Part shown: positions 39,101 to 53,400 of the stretch, one piece after another
Layout: each line of letters opens with the position of its first letter
Position numbering within the stretch: the stretch's first letter is position 1
Assembly (NCBI GenBank): GCA_036898135.1
Contig: CM072513.1
Coordinates: 14,466,022 to 14,530,021, forward strand
From: Oncomelania hupensis
Taxonomy: Eukaryota; Mollusca; Gastropoda; Littorinimorpha; Pomatiopsidae
DNA: 64,000 nucleotides
Reading direction: 5' to 3'
Notes under the pieces: generated by a model
Seen by the model: the letters and a program-made list of their open reading frames with translations, nothing else
Database searches by the model: none
Told to the model about the DNA's origin: nothing
Program-made: the position numbers and the translations under genes

Positions 39101-42100
39101 CAGTTTCTAAAACAATCGGCGATGGTGTATTTTCCAATTTTTGGGAAGCGAAAGACGCCAGAAGAAAACGTCGACGAAAGGAAAGAACAAGAAAAAGAGA
39201 GAAAAAAGAAGTATGAAGAGGAAAAAAGATCAAGGAACTACAATGAAGGGTGGAAAAAAAGATTTCCATGGCATGGCCTTGAAGTGAACGAGGAAGAGTA
39301 CTGTTAAGTTTAGTTCCCTTTCATGGTTTTGTTTTGAACATTTGTGCATTGAGGTCAGATTTTTTGTTAGGTTACTCATATTAAAAATTTAATGATGTGT
39401 ATTGTGCAATACTCAGTCACAAAGCTGAAAAGTATTATACAAGAGACTCACTTGATTTTTTTTCTATTTTGTTTAATAGCCATTTCAGGCTAACTAGTCA
39501 CTGGAATATGTGTGTCACTGAATGTGTGTGTGTGTGTGTGTTTTCCCCTTTTTTGTTGGTAATGTTTGAAAGTGAAAGAAAAGGCACATAAAAATGACAT
39601 CACTCAGCAAAATTGGAAATTCAATTGTTTTTATTTTAGATTATCCGACAAATTGTACTTTCTACTTATTATATTGTCAATAATTTTTTTTTTGTTTGCA
39701 TTATTTTTCAAGTTGGGCCCCGAAAGTTGCTTGTGGGCCCTCACACTTTTCAATCAAGGGGCCCGGTGGCCCCCAATGAAAAAAGTTAATTTCTAGCCCT
39801 GTGATTATAGCATCAGAACTGTTTCCGACTGCCTGAAACCATCCGTATTTCTGCTTTCCTTGTTGTGGTTTTTCCAAGACATTATCTTGAAATTGTAAAC
39901 CTTGTTCGAACAGTCAATCGAGGTATTTATGATTTTATTGTTTGGTGTGACCGTAAGAGTGTCAGTGAGGCTTCATACTGATTCTATGTATAAATGTACA
40001 ACTCTGTTTTGGACAGTAATTATGTGCATTGGTAAAGCCTTGTCTTGTCATTGGTATTTAAACCATTCTTGTCTGCAGTCAAAAGGAATGTTTGTTTAAT
40101 ACAAGGCTTAACTGATGTTTGAAATAAATTCATTAGGCCTATGTGTTGAACTGTGGAGAGCTAACAACAGCATTTTAGTACCACAAAAACAACTGATCTG
40201 ACCCCATAAAATAAGGCTCAGAATGCATAGATTTTAACCATCTTTTCAAAAATTTTCCGGGGGAGCATGCCCCCGGACCCCCCTAGCATCGCGTACCTGC
40301 TTCGCAGGTACGCGCACTCGTGGCTTCGCCACTTGACAGACTTTGGAATTTTTCCTCCTTTTTGTCATTTTAGGATTCTCATCTCTGTTTATTGGCTCTT
40401 GTCCGCTCAGCAGTTTTGACTCAGTTTTCACTTCACTTTCAACACTTATTATTAATGTAAAACTGCATCAAAACGAACAGTGGCTGTATTCAAATAAAAA
40501 TTGAAAGCTTTATCTTTACATCTGTGTTGTTTTTAATGCATGTTTATGCGAAAGATTCCGAGAAAACAGCTTTTGAATACGCCCCTATCCGAACGCTGAA
40601 TGCCGCTGCGAAAAAATTGTCACTGTCGTTTGCTGAGAGGTGGCTCGTTTCAAAGTCTAAGCGCTTTGCGATACTTCATTGGATGGCCTAAAAATAAGAA
40701 CCAATGAGAAGTTCGGATACTTAGCTTCATTTACATATAAGTATGGAAGGCTCTCGTGTGTAAACATTTTGTTACGAGCCGAACAAAGTGGATAAAGCGG
40801 TTTTGATGTAAGTTTGATTTTAACTAGAAGTTTAAAACTTAGCAAGAAATAAAGAGCAGACTTTCCTTTATAAAACTAGGGTATTTATTAATTTGTGCAT
40901 TACTGTATCGCGGAGCGCTTTGCCGTAGAAAAGTCTACCCAAACGGTGTTCGGGAATTCTTGCGGTCATGGCGTACTCGTAGGCCTATTCAGCGACACGA
41001 GTGCTGAGCGTAGTAGCACACCAGTAGGCCTATAATTTGCCGGCGCACACTGCGAATTTGATGATTTCCCAACTTTGAAGCACCAAAACGGCTGAACATT
41101 ACATGGGATAGGCCTGAAGAAAATTGGGCTTGGAGTATAACATATGAAGGGGTTACCTGTCAAAAATCAGCTTCCTGGTATCAATATTGGCTTCACTTTG
41201 AGACTCCAAAGTTGTCAATTTCTTCAATTCCAAAACGTTGCCAAAAAAACACCAACATTCGGCATTTTCAAACATTAATAACTTTTTACCTATTTGTCCT
41301 ATGGGGAAAAAAAAAATACCACTGTGTTCAGAATGAAAAGCTCTTTAAATCTATGTCAGTTTTGTGATGAGGAAATCATTTTTTAAAAATGGCTTTTGAC
41401 TACCTACCGTTATGCCATATGTGTTTGTGACTTCAGCTTTGACAACATATCCTCACAAGCTGTTGCACCACAGGAAGCCAGCATCGTTCTGCCCTCTGCC
41501 TTTGATCCTCTGTGTCAACTGGAACACTGTGAGACTATGCACCAATTCCAAAGCAAGGTGCTCTTGTCCTCACAGCCAGATAAAGGCAGACCTGAGGTGC
41601 TGGTAAGGGAAATTTGGCTAGTATAGTAGTGTGCAGGATAGTAATCTTCAACAATCAATACCTATTTAAAACTTCGTTGATTTAATCATTTCAGTACTGT
41701 GTTCACTTCTTCCTTTTGTGGTTGTTACGTATGATTAGTAAACTAAACCTAATTGACCTCTTTACATTTTTACAATGCATAACCCTGGCAAAACCACGCA
41801 GCAGCCAAAGTATATATTGTGAGCGATATATTTAGAATGATGAAGAGAGCCTCAAGAGTGGAACAAGTCCAATAGAAACGATGTTACTGAGGTGTAGGAT
41901 CTGGTGATCATCAGGTTCTGTTGTCATTGCACTTAATGTTTGATAATTGTGTTATAAAGCTGTGGGGGTACTAGGGGTTTCAGTATAAATAGTGTCCCCA
42001 CTTTCTGGAAATTTAGTGCTTTAAATTCCCACTGTCGCTGTCTTTCTCCTTTGTTCTTTCTCATTCCTACTCTGTTCTATCAATCAACTATACTATCTTC

Positions 42101-45100
42101 CTCTTCGCTAGACCAGTCACCTACCTTTTTTCTTCAAAACTCTTTCGGGACAAAACTCCTCATTTGTGTGTGAGGTCTGTTGGATCAGATTGGGAATATT
42201 GGATGCTTTCTGCCAAATGCTTCCTATGATGTTATTATTGGGCAAAGTAGGTATTTTATATGTATATATTTGGTAGATATTTTATAATGATGTTTGTATT
42301 CTATTTTGTTTTTGTAAATGGGAGTTCGATAAATTAGAGTATAGCCTCAGCGTCCCCTGCGTTGGATGTCTTTATTGTAAAGTGACAGGCTGGTGAAGTG
42401 CCTTCAGTGTTACCACTAGGGTTGTTTCAGCAGATCTTTTGTGCGGATCAGGTGGGAGTCTTCTTTCAGCGAAGTTGTGGTCTTGATTTTGCGGTCCTGA
42501 TTCGGCTCTTTGCAGTCCGCTGGACCCTGTAAGCAATGAATAACTAACTAACTAACTTTATTAGGTTGTTTTTACATATGGAGGACACTGTTCTGCAAAC
42601 ACATTTTCTGTTTAAACACTGACACAAATACTGAAGGCACCGGTAACTTACCAATTTTGATGGGATGTGTTTATATATATCATATGTATATTTTATTCCT
42701 ATCCCCCTATCCTATCCCGTAACTCGGAGGTCGTAGGGGCACCACAGATGATAGTTTAACCAGCGTACTCCATCTTTCCCTGTCCTCAGCAACCCTGATT
42801 GTTTGGCTCAGTCCATTCTCGAATGTTGTCCTCCCACCTCTTTTTCGGTCTCCCTCTTCTTCTACCTCCTTGCACTGTGCCTTGCAGGATGGTCTTTGCA
42901 AGACCTGATGATCTGGTGATGTGGCCATACCATCGGAGTTTCCGTTTCTTCACCACTGTGAGCAGGTCATCGTGTTGTCCAATGGCTTGTGTGATGGTCT
43001 GTTGGACTTCGTCGTTGGTGATGTGCTGGGTATAGGAAAAGCCCAGAAGTCTTCTGTAGCACCTCATCCCCATGCTTTGTATTCTTCGTTGTAGATCTGC
43101 TGTGAGGGTCCATGTTTCGCAAGCATAGAGGAAGATGGAGATGACAAGGGAGCGCAGCAGCCTTACCTTGGAATGAAGACTAATGGTCCTGTCTTTCCAA
43201 AAGGGCTTCAACCTCGCCAGGGCAGCAGTAGTTTGTGCGATCCTGGAGAGGGCTTCCTGTCAGGACCCATTGTCTGATAAAATGGCTCCTAAATATTTGA
43301 AGCTATGCACTGTGTTGAGGGATTGGCCTTGGACTTTGATGTCCGTGTTGATGCCATTGGTGTTGTTGGTCATCATTTTGGTCTTCTAGTTCTGTGCACT
43401 TATTTCCATTCCATAGGCTCTGGAGGTGATGTCAAGCTTCTGTACCAGCTGTTCAAGTTCTTGTTCCTCTCAAGCCAATCCATCAATGTCATCCGCAAAA
43501 CGAAGGTTGGAGATTGCTCTTCCCCCTATGCTGACTGTGCCTTTGTGATCTGCAAGGGCATCTGACATGATGCGCTCTAGGAAGATGTTGAAGAGTGTTG
43601 GCGAGAGTAGGCATCCCTGACGCACACCGATTGTTGTTCTGAACCAGTTTCCGATGGCATTGTTGTGGAGGACTGCACTGGTAGCTTTGTCATACAGGCT
43701 TTTGATTATTATTATTATTATTTTTATTTTATAGGAAAGGAACATAGCACATATGTCTTAACAGCATTATGTTTCGCTGAAGCTATTTGTAATCACTTTG
43801 TGTTAATGATGTTATTGCCCAATGTATTGTAATAGTCTTATTGTTATTCCTTCAGACTGACAGCAAGCCAAGGCAGCATGCATTGGTAAAACAGGACATG
43901 GCCTCTTTCCTGTGCCTTGTGTGTGAGATGTTTCTGGCACCCAAGTTACATATGCAAGAAGATACCGCCTCCCTAGCCAGGCGTGTCAGCAGCATCAAAA
44001 CCTTATGCACCAATGACCTCTTCATCATTCCAAGGTAAACAGACCAACAAGCAAACAAAACTAAGATAAATACATAAATAAATAAAAGTACTCCGTGGAG
44101 ACAGAAAGTTGTTACATTTGGATGATTACTATAACCCAACAGATTCAAAAACACACTTGCATACAAATATTTGCCAGCATGCATGTGCACACACACACAA
44201 ACACACACACACACACAAACACACACCCACACAAACACACACACACACACAAACTATTAATTTTGATGCTGGGCCTAGACTACAGTGCTGTGTAAGATAT
44301 AAACTTGTACTTTTGGAATTTGATTGTGCATGCAGTAAAAAGGGGTACAATATAGAGGAGTGCAATTCTTTTTCTGTTCATGATACATTTTCATGTCAAA
44401 ATTGCACATTTTCCACAGTGGAATAAGTTGGTTTTTGCGCTTTTTTTGTTTATTTTATTTTTGGGAGGAGGGGGTGGTGGTGGTGGTGGTGGTGGTAAGT
44501 GTTGTTAGTATAAAAAAATATTTTGTGTAAAGACAAGAAGTGCTTGTCTTGTCTAAACTCTAAAGCAGTCATTTCCATCCCACAACAGTGTTGTTAGTAT
44601 TAAAAAAGATTTTGTGTAAAAGACAAGAAGTGCTTGTCTTGTCTAAACTCTAAAGCAGTCATTTCCATCACACAACAGTGTTGTTAGTATTAACCGTATG
44701 AACATTAGTTGACTGGTACACTACAGTAAAAAGGTTGGTGATGCTAGGCACAGTGCAAGGAGGCAGAAGTAGATGGAGACAGAAAAAGAGTTGGGAAGAC
44801 AACATTCGAGAATTGACTGACTTGACACTGAGTGAAGTCATGAGGGTTGCGTAGGACAGAGAAAGATGGAGTACGCTGGTTAAACGAGTTTCGTGATAGG
44901 ATAAGATAGTAAAAAGGCTGTTTAGGAGAACGTAATGATCTAAATGATCCTTAGAGCGTTTGTTTCAAAGTAAATGGGTGCATGACTGTGTACAATTTGC
45001 TGTGTAAGTAAATGTTTATATGTGTGTGTATGTGTTTCAGACCTTTTGCAAGGGCAGCCAGGATCTTACTGAATGACCTGGAGATTGAAGAAGTGAAATC

Positions 45101-48100
45101 TTTGTCAGATGACACTGTCACTTGTAAAGTACACTTTTCCCCCATCACCGACGGTGGTATGCCACCCCCTACCCCTTCCTTGCTTCTGCAGCCCCATGCT
45201 GACGTCTTCCCATTCCCACCCTATTTTAACAGCCTGTACGCCTGTCTGTGCCGCATCAAGGCCACTGATGAAGCCATGCTGGAAGTGAAGAGAGGAAACC
45301 ACAGTGCTGCCGAAAAGTACAAAATGCTGAAACATCTGGCTAGAGGCAAGGTGGGTATCACCATACACAGCCACCTCTCTGTGTGTTGATGTGTGCATAT
45401 CAGTGCACATTCTATTCATCATATATTTGGTTTACCATCAAGAACCATTATTTTCCTTGTTAACCTTTTCATTTTGTTTCGTTTTTCAGTTGTAGTGCTC
45501 ATTATTAGATACATTTCAGGGACTCACTCTGAACACTCCATAATAAAGGAAATTTGTAATGTGTAATTAATTTGACATAATGTTTTTTGGTAGGTACCTG
45601 TAATGGAGCAGTTCCTGCTGCATTGGGGAGATGCGCTGGGCAAGGAAGGCTTGCGCCTTGTGCTACCTTTGGTGGAGAACCTCCTGGCTGAGCGTCTGAC
45701 CACTGATACAGCAGCTTGGACTCTGTTCAACATCCTGTCCCGCTCCCTGGGACCCTCTGCCACCGTCAGCACTTTCCTGCCAGCGTTGTTATTGGTCTTC
45801 TCTGAGGCCCCCGCCACTGCCAAGCACATCAAACTGTACCATAGAACCTACCTCACCCAGCTGCTGCTCAGGCTTCATCTTCAGCCCTTCCTTCACCACT
45901 TTGCCACGCTGTTGGTGGAGGCTGTAGCAGGGTACAAAGACTTTCCCATCCCTAGCAAGTTCTACAGCCAGGAGCTGTTGGAAGACTTGGAAGCTGTGGA
46001 AGAAGGTGCTAGGCTAGCCATGGACATGGACATCTGCTCAGCGGTGGAGGAGGGTGTCGAGCTGGACGAAGATGAGGCTGACGGGGCAGGAGAAAGTGGG
46101 GTTGAAGGGGGTCAAGGGGAGAATGATGACGACGAAAGCAGAGAAGAATTTCTAGATGCCATGTCACTTGGGGGAGACGAGGAAGGTGTCTTGGACCTGG
46201 CAGGAGGGGGGGAGGAGAGCAGCAGCATCGGGGGGATCTCTCAAGGAGAAAATGGTGAAGAGGCCGTCTTTGACTCTGACCGCTGCTCCATTCACAGCAT
46301 CTCTAACATCATTGGGCGTGGGTCTCCTGCCAGGAACATTAGGCGCAGTACTGCAGCCGATGACGATGATGATAAGGTCTTTGATTCTCCCAAAGGCAGC
46401 GAAGGTGGTTTGTCTAAGCAAGCGTCTGCTGTCAGTCTCGGCGCCATGGCTAATGACAGTCTGGAGAGTTACGACTTCCAGGATGCTTCAGACTTCATCG
46501 GAGGGTCTCCTCGAAAAATGCCTTCCAGCAGTTTGCCGGACAGAAGAGACAGCTCGCAAGCCAACAGACTGAGCAGACCTCTGCACATCAACGTCGGCAA
46601 GCCAGGGGATAGCACTGACTCCAGAACTTTGGGTGAGACCGATCTTAGGCGGAAAACGTCAGACACAATGAAACGCAGCGAAACCGAGGACCTCATGTCC
46701 ACTTTATCGTTGAATAGCCCTACCAGCACTCTCAACATTCGCCACATCGCAGCAGATTCTGTCAAATGGCTGGCCACTAAGCTGGGTCCAGTGCTGGCTG
46801 CTAGATACTTGTCACGCAATCTAGTGCGCATGCTTCCTCTCTGCTACCTGGGTGAGGCGCAGCTTATTAATGTTGATGAAAAAGGTGAGACCTGGTTTCA
46901 TTTTTATCATAATGTGTTTTTTTTTAAAAATAAATCTTTCCTTTGTGAGTTGATTGGTTATATTTTCACTTCCACGTTGAATACTGAGATGGTGAGTTCC
47001 CTTCTATGCTGCCTTGTTAGCAGGACTACAGTTAGACTTCTTTGATTATGCAAATACATTTATTTCAAGGGCCGCGATGGAGGGAAAATGAGTTTGCGTT
47101 TGTAATATTAACAGATCACTTAATATGCTTCTAGCCCTCACTTAATATTTATGCTGTTTCATATTAAGCAAATATCATAATATGTTAAATTGGACGTAAT
47201 CATCCCAGACTATTTTTAATTTTATACTGTTTTATATCAAGCTAATACGTTAATTTGGAACATAATCATCCCAGACTATTTTTAATCTTTGTATTGTGTC
47301 ATATCAAGCAAATACGTTAAATTGAACTTAATCATCCCAGACTATTTTTAATCTTTGTACTTTGTCATATTAAGCAAATATGTTAAATTTTACATAATCA
47401 TCCCAGACTCTTTTTAATCTTTGTACTGTTTCATATCAAGCAAATACTCTAAATTGAACATGATCATCACAGACTATTTTTCAGAGTGTGTGGTGGTGAA
47501 AACATCGCGGTGTGTAGTGGGAGACGACAACGCCCACAAGGTGTTAGAGTGCATTGGCTTTATTGCCTCCCTTTATGGGGAAAACATCATCCTCATCCAG
47601 TATCTTCCCAGCGTTATTGATATGGTCAGTTGCCTTTATTATTTATTTGTATTTATTTGATCGATGAAAATTTAAAAACATTGAAATTAGTTCATATGTT
47701 TGTTGAAAATTTAAATTTTTTGGTTGCTGCTAACATAGAAATTTGTATTTATTCAGCAGTACATTGAGAATATTGGAAATGTTCAGTGCGAAACTGTGAA
47801 GTCACATGAGAGGATTTTGTTGTTCACAGTAGATTGCATGGTCTGTTGAATGTAAGGCTGTGTGATAGCTAACTGCACACTTATCTGATGTAAAAGGTGT
47901 GTAAATAGACTAGTCAAAGATTGCATGGTCTGTTGAATGTAAGGCTGTGTGATAGCTAACTGCACACTTATCTGATGTAAAAGGTGTGTAAATAGACTAG
48001 TCAAAGATTGCATGGTCTGTTGTAAGGCTGTGTGATAGCTAACTGCACACTTATCTGATGTAAAAGGTGTGTAAATAGACTAGTCAAAGATTCCATGGTC

Positions 48101-50369
48101 TGTTGAACGTAAGGCTGTGTGATAGCTAACTGCACACTTATCTGATGTAAAAGGTGTGTAAATAGACTAGTCAAAGATTGCATGGTCTGTTGAACGTAAG
48201 GCTGTGTGATAGCTAACTGCACACTTATCTGATGTAAGGTGTGTAAATAGACTAGTCAAAGATTGCATGGTCTGTTGTAGGGCTGTGTGATAGCTAACTG
48301 CACACTTATCTGATGTAAAAGGTGTGTAAATAGACTAGTCAAAGATTCATTCCCCACTCATAGAACCAGCCAGGGGTGGGAAGTTGGTGGGGGTGAGGGG
48401 GAGTCTACACTTTGAAATGTAGAAACCTCATTTGACTTTAGACAGTTCATAGGTCACAGTTCACCCTCCCCCTCTTCTCTTTCCTCCTTCTTCTTTCCCC
48501 ACCCATTCCCTCCCCCTGTTTACCCACTTCCTCTTGGATCACAATCTGAGTGTTTGATGACTGTATCCTGTCCTTGTGTTGCGCAGACCCTAATAGACCG
48601 TATCCTGTCCTTGTGTTGTGCAGATCCTAATGTGTTTGATGACTGTATCCTGTCCTTGTGTTGCGCAGATCCTAATGTGAGTGTTTGATGACTGTATCCT
48701 GTCCTTGTGTTGCACAGATCCTAATCTGAGTGTTTGATGACGGTATCGTGTCCTTGTGTTGCGCAGATCCTAATGTGAGTGTTTGATGACTGTATCCTGT
48801 CCTTGTGTTGCGCAGATCCTAATCTGAGTGTTTGATGACTGTATCCTGTATATGTGTTGCGCAGATTGATGTTGCCCTGCGTCGATTTACACAGCGCTCA
48901 GAAAGTGGACTGCTGGCTGCCGTAGTGCTGTTAAGATTTGTCATCCCACTGCTGTCTGACAAAACGCTGATGGATGTTTTGGAGGTAAGATGATCGCGAC
49001 TATAATATTCCAATGGGGGCTGCTGTTGCTGAGTGGAAGAAGCAGTGTTGAAGATAAAAGTTGTACTGAATAGTGCACTGAGCTTGTTTTCGTGGATTTC
49101 TATTTCATGCAAGTGGACGTTGGTTTGCATTGCTATTGTAGACAATGAATAATATAAATGATGTTATTTATAAACAAACAATCAGTCTAGTGGAAATTGG
49201 CAGCAACATGTTGATAATCCTTAAAATCACCACCTGTCTGTCTTCCTTCTTTTTAACCCAATTATTAGATCATCAATCGAAAAGTAATAACTGGGCTCCA
49301 ACGAATAGCTACTCCATCAAGCTTTCTCCATTCCCTCTCTGCAAGCTCTGATGCTCAATAAATACAATTAATGCATCAGAATTTAGTAATAATAATTTGT
49401 TTTTTGTAGTGCAAAACCAAACTTAAAGCTAGCTCTAAGTGTTCGCATGCACACACACACACACACACACATATGGCATGATATGCACACAAGGATAAAT
49501 AGCTTAACAATGTGGTAAAACATTATAAAATAAAACAGTTAAACAATTTAAAAAAATAATATAAACATCCTATCTAACAAGGATAAATATTTGAACAATA
49601 GGGTACAACATTATGAGATAAAACACATTAAACATAGTAAGAAATATAACAAACATCACATCTTAGTATAAAAAGTCACGGTTAAAGAGAGACACACATA
49701 CATACACACACATGCACACAAAGTATGACATCAGCATTAAGAATAAATAATGAAGCAATGATAAAAATAGCTCTAAGTAAAGAGTACCACTTAGTGACAC
49801 AGTGAAAAGAAGTAATATGACAGTAATAAAACAATAAAAAGATGTGAACAGGCAGTAAAGCATTTAAACCAAGGACATTACACAAAAGACACTGATGGAA
49901 CACACACACATAAACACATACACAAACACACACACGCGCGCACACACACACAAGAACACTGACACATATTTGCAATACATCACAACTGGGTTTATTTAAG
50001 AATGTAGGAATCGGAAAGTGATTTTTGTAGAGAAAAGGGTTAGGGCAAGGGCTAGGGATAGATCTACAACTAACCCTTACCCGAAGCCTTGTCTAAAAAG
50101 TTGACCTAGTTCGTCTCCTATAGGCGACGAAATAGGTCGAATTTTCTTCAAAATTACTGTATATTCTCCCGGATAGAGCACTCCTGTTCCTGTGTACTTA
50201 AAACACTCTCATGCACTACAACTGCACTCCAATGCACTAAAAGAGCACTCCCGCGCACTTAGAAAAAAGTGGGGTCCTGGAAAAAAGTGGGTTCCAAGCA
50301 AATAAACCCATTTGTTACTAAGAAAGACAAGGTCTGCTACCCATTTGTGCGTTTATTTACGTGCACACA

Positions 50370-50413
<44 letters not shown>

Positions 50414-53400
50414 ACTATTCAATCACACACACTGATTGTTATAGATGTCATTTGTGGCACAATCTTAGTCAATAACCAATCAGTAGGGCAGTGTCCACTT
50501 AACAGGCCACCTTGATGGTAGTTGAGTGTCAGAGATCTGTCAACCCTAGGCTGGCTGTAAGTGTTCACCCTCCACACACATCACTATTCAGTCACACACA
50601 GAGATCTGTCAACTCTAGCTGGCTGTAAGTGTTCACCCTCCACACACATCACTATTCAGTCACACACAGAGATCTGTCAACTCTAGGCTGGCTGTAAGTG
50701 TTCACCCTCCACACACATCACTATTCAGTCACACACAGAGATCTGTCAACCCTAGGCTGGCTGTAGGTGTTCACCCTCCACACACATCACTATTCAGTCA
50801 CACACAGAGATCTGTCAACTCTAGGCTGGCTGTAGGTGTTCACCCTCCACACACATCACTATTCAGTCACACACAGAGATCTATCAACCCTAGGCTGGCT
50901 GTAAGTGTTCACCCTCCACACACATCACTATTCAGTCACACACAGAGATCTGTCAACCCTAGACTGGCTGTAGGTGTTCACCCTCCACACACATCACTAT
51001 TCAGTCACACACAGAGATCTATCAACCCTAGGCTGGCTGTAAGTGTTCACTCTCCACACACATCACTATTCAGTCACACACAGAGATCTGTCAACCCTAG
51101 GCTGGCTGTAGGTGTTCACCCTCCACACACATCACTATTCAGTCACACACACAGATCTGTCAACTCTAGGCTGGCTGTAGGTGTTCACCCTCCACACCCA
51201 TCACTATTCAGTCACACACAGAGATCTGTCAACCCTAGGCTGGCTGTAGCTGTTCACCCTCCACACCCTCTGACACTCCCGGTGGGGTCAGCGTGGCTTT
51301 GGAGCACACTGCCTACGTAAGCTTAATAAAAGCCCAATAGATGTTTTAAGTAAGCCACAATCTTTCTTCTTTTACCACAAACAGGATCAGGTGGTAAACG
51401 AATGCATCGCGCCAGTGTTAAACCTTCTCACGTCCACCACCACGTCTTTCCCAAGCGGCGCCACCTGCCGTTCTGTTGTCTGTCACAAGCTTCTGGACTT
51501 GCTGTACGTCTTGGGCATTCGCCTAGGATTGGAGATGACCAGAAAGTTTCTCACCAGGCCTATGCTTGTGCTGATGGAGGCCTTTTCCACTGTTCATGCG
51601 CCAGAACTTGATGCATGTGGGCCTTGCTCCGTCTCCCCAGGTATGTACTAGTACATTTTGTAGTGCTGTATTCCTATAAACCTATATAACCTTTTATGGC
51701 ATTTGGGCTACGTTTTTGGACTTTTACTGCAAATTGGGTCTGAATTTAGCTGAATATTGATTTGCATAATTGACTTGTTGGTGTAGTCATAGGAACATGC
51801 GGTTCATATTAAGGTGTTTGTGTAGTCATAGAAACATGCGGTTTATTTTGAGGTGTTGGTGTAGTCATAGGAACATGCGGTTCATATTGAGGTGTTGGTG
51901 TAGTAACAGGAACATGTGGTTCATATTGAGGTGTTGGTGTAGTAACAAGGACATGCGGTTCATATTGAGGTGTTGGTGTAGTAACAGGAACATGTGGTTC
52001 ATATTGAGGTGTTGGTGTAGTAACAGGAACATGCGGTTCATATTGAGGTGTTGGTGTAGTAACAAGGACATGCGGTTCATATTGAGGTGTTAGTGTAGTA
52101 ACAGGAACATGCTGTTCATATTGAGGTGTTGGTGTAGTAACAGGAACATGCGGTTCATATTGAGATGTTGGTGTAGTAACAGGAACATGCGGTTCAGACG
52201 ACACCTATTTGACCATCAAGATGGATTCAGCCACTCAGCAGTACACCATCGGAACGCCAGTCAACCCTAACATGTTGTCCAGCCCTGGAGGTTCTTCTCT
52301 AAACTGTGGATCCAACATCAACCGCTGGCACAGTCTGGCCGCTATGGGAACTGTAGATGAAAGAGGTGAGCCATTGTTTTGTGTTATATTGTTGGTCCGC
52401 AGCCTCTGCATAATAGTCTCGTCACAAATTTAAGGAGGAAGTCTGAATATAATTGCTTTTGAGCTTTCTGGTACTTTTGAAAACTTTTCATCAGTGTGCT
52501 AATTACATCCCACTTGATATTTTTAAGAGTTAGGATTAGGATTCTTTAGCCAATAAGTATTTGTTTCATTCCTAGAATAACTGAATCTGCTGATGTAAAA
52601 TCTTCTAAAACATGTACATGACAAGTTTTGTTTGACTGGGAAGTGGAGAAATGTACTTTTTGTAGAGACAGAATATTTTCTCAATAGGGTATTACGGGAT
52701 TATGCCTTTGTTAGAGGGATGGTAGGAGAAAATTTAATTGAATATTGTCACATGCCTCAATTATGAATGAACATTGAGGTTTAACGTCTACACCCACCAT
52801 TGGCGATATGGCAGACGGGGATAACCATCACAGGGAAAGAGGGGTAGGGACCTGAATCAACACTGAACCACCAAAGCAATCATACTGCAAAAAAGGACTG
52901 TGAAAATGGCCACATTTTATATCGCCCACCACGGGATTCGAACCTGGTTCATTGTTGTGCCAGGCGAACGCTCTACCAATTGAACTACGGCGGTGGGACA
53001 TCCGCAATTAAAGGGGTTGAAAGAAATAGGATGAAAATAATTGATGAAATAGACTGTCAATTTAAATTTTGTGAAAGGAGACGGTGATTCCATTTCTTTA
53101 TTTGCAGAGGAATGCCTTTCCCCACGACCTAGTCAGGACAATGCAGAAAAATGCGGTAAGGAACTGGCCTCGGTGTTCACCCCTGAACTTGCACTGGCTG
53201 CATACATCCCTCTCTGTCGCATTTTTGGCAGGTAGGTATGCACTTGTGCTTCAATCACATTTCTACTACACACTTACAAAAATACTCAGGTGTAAACCCC
53301 TCTCCTTCCACCCAATCAATGAACTTGCACAACACAAACACACATCACTTACATGTGCATTCATGCAAACACACACATACACATGCACACACAAAAACAC

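Larger units (their letters stand above)
37663..40387 (+). mobile_element. TIR element H, 6-bp TSD, hosting element I
   Basis: Ends CAGAGATGAGAATC and GATTCTCATCTCTG are a perfect inverted pair flanked by TTTATT (37657-37662, 40388-40393). Total 2.7 kb, about 1.6 kb without the nested element 38714-39801. A small ORF lies at 38164-38454, and three successive stem-loops at 40257-40332 near the right end. Probably hAT-related from the CAG start and TSD class. Confidence 0.9.

Noticed and set aside
47783..48222. Minus-strand ORFs over the 87-bp minisatellite
   Set aside because: The period is a multiple of three and gives repetitive open frames; no coding evidence.
51770..52204. Repeating 13-residue proteins on both strands across the 39-bp array
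   Set aside because: The unit length is a multiple of three, so many frames stay open by chance. There is no start context, domain or conservation, and WDR81 phase excludes the array from the coding sequence.
52917..53000. Functional tRNA gene
   Set aside because: Boxes A and B look good, but the anticodon arm is irregular, and a SINE body continues downstream with no polymerase III terminator at the tRNA end.
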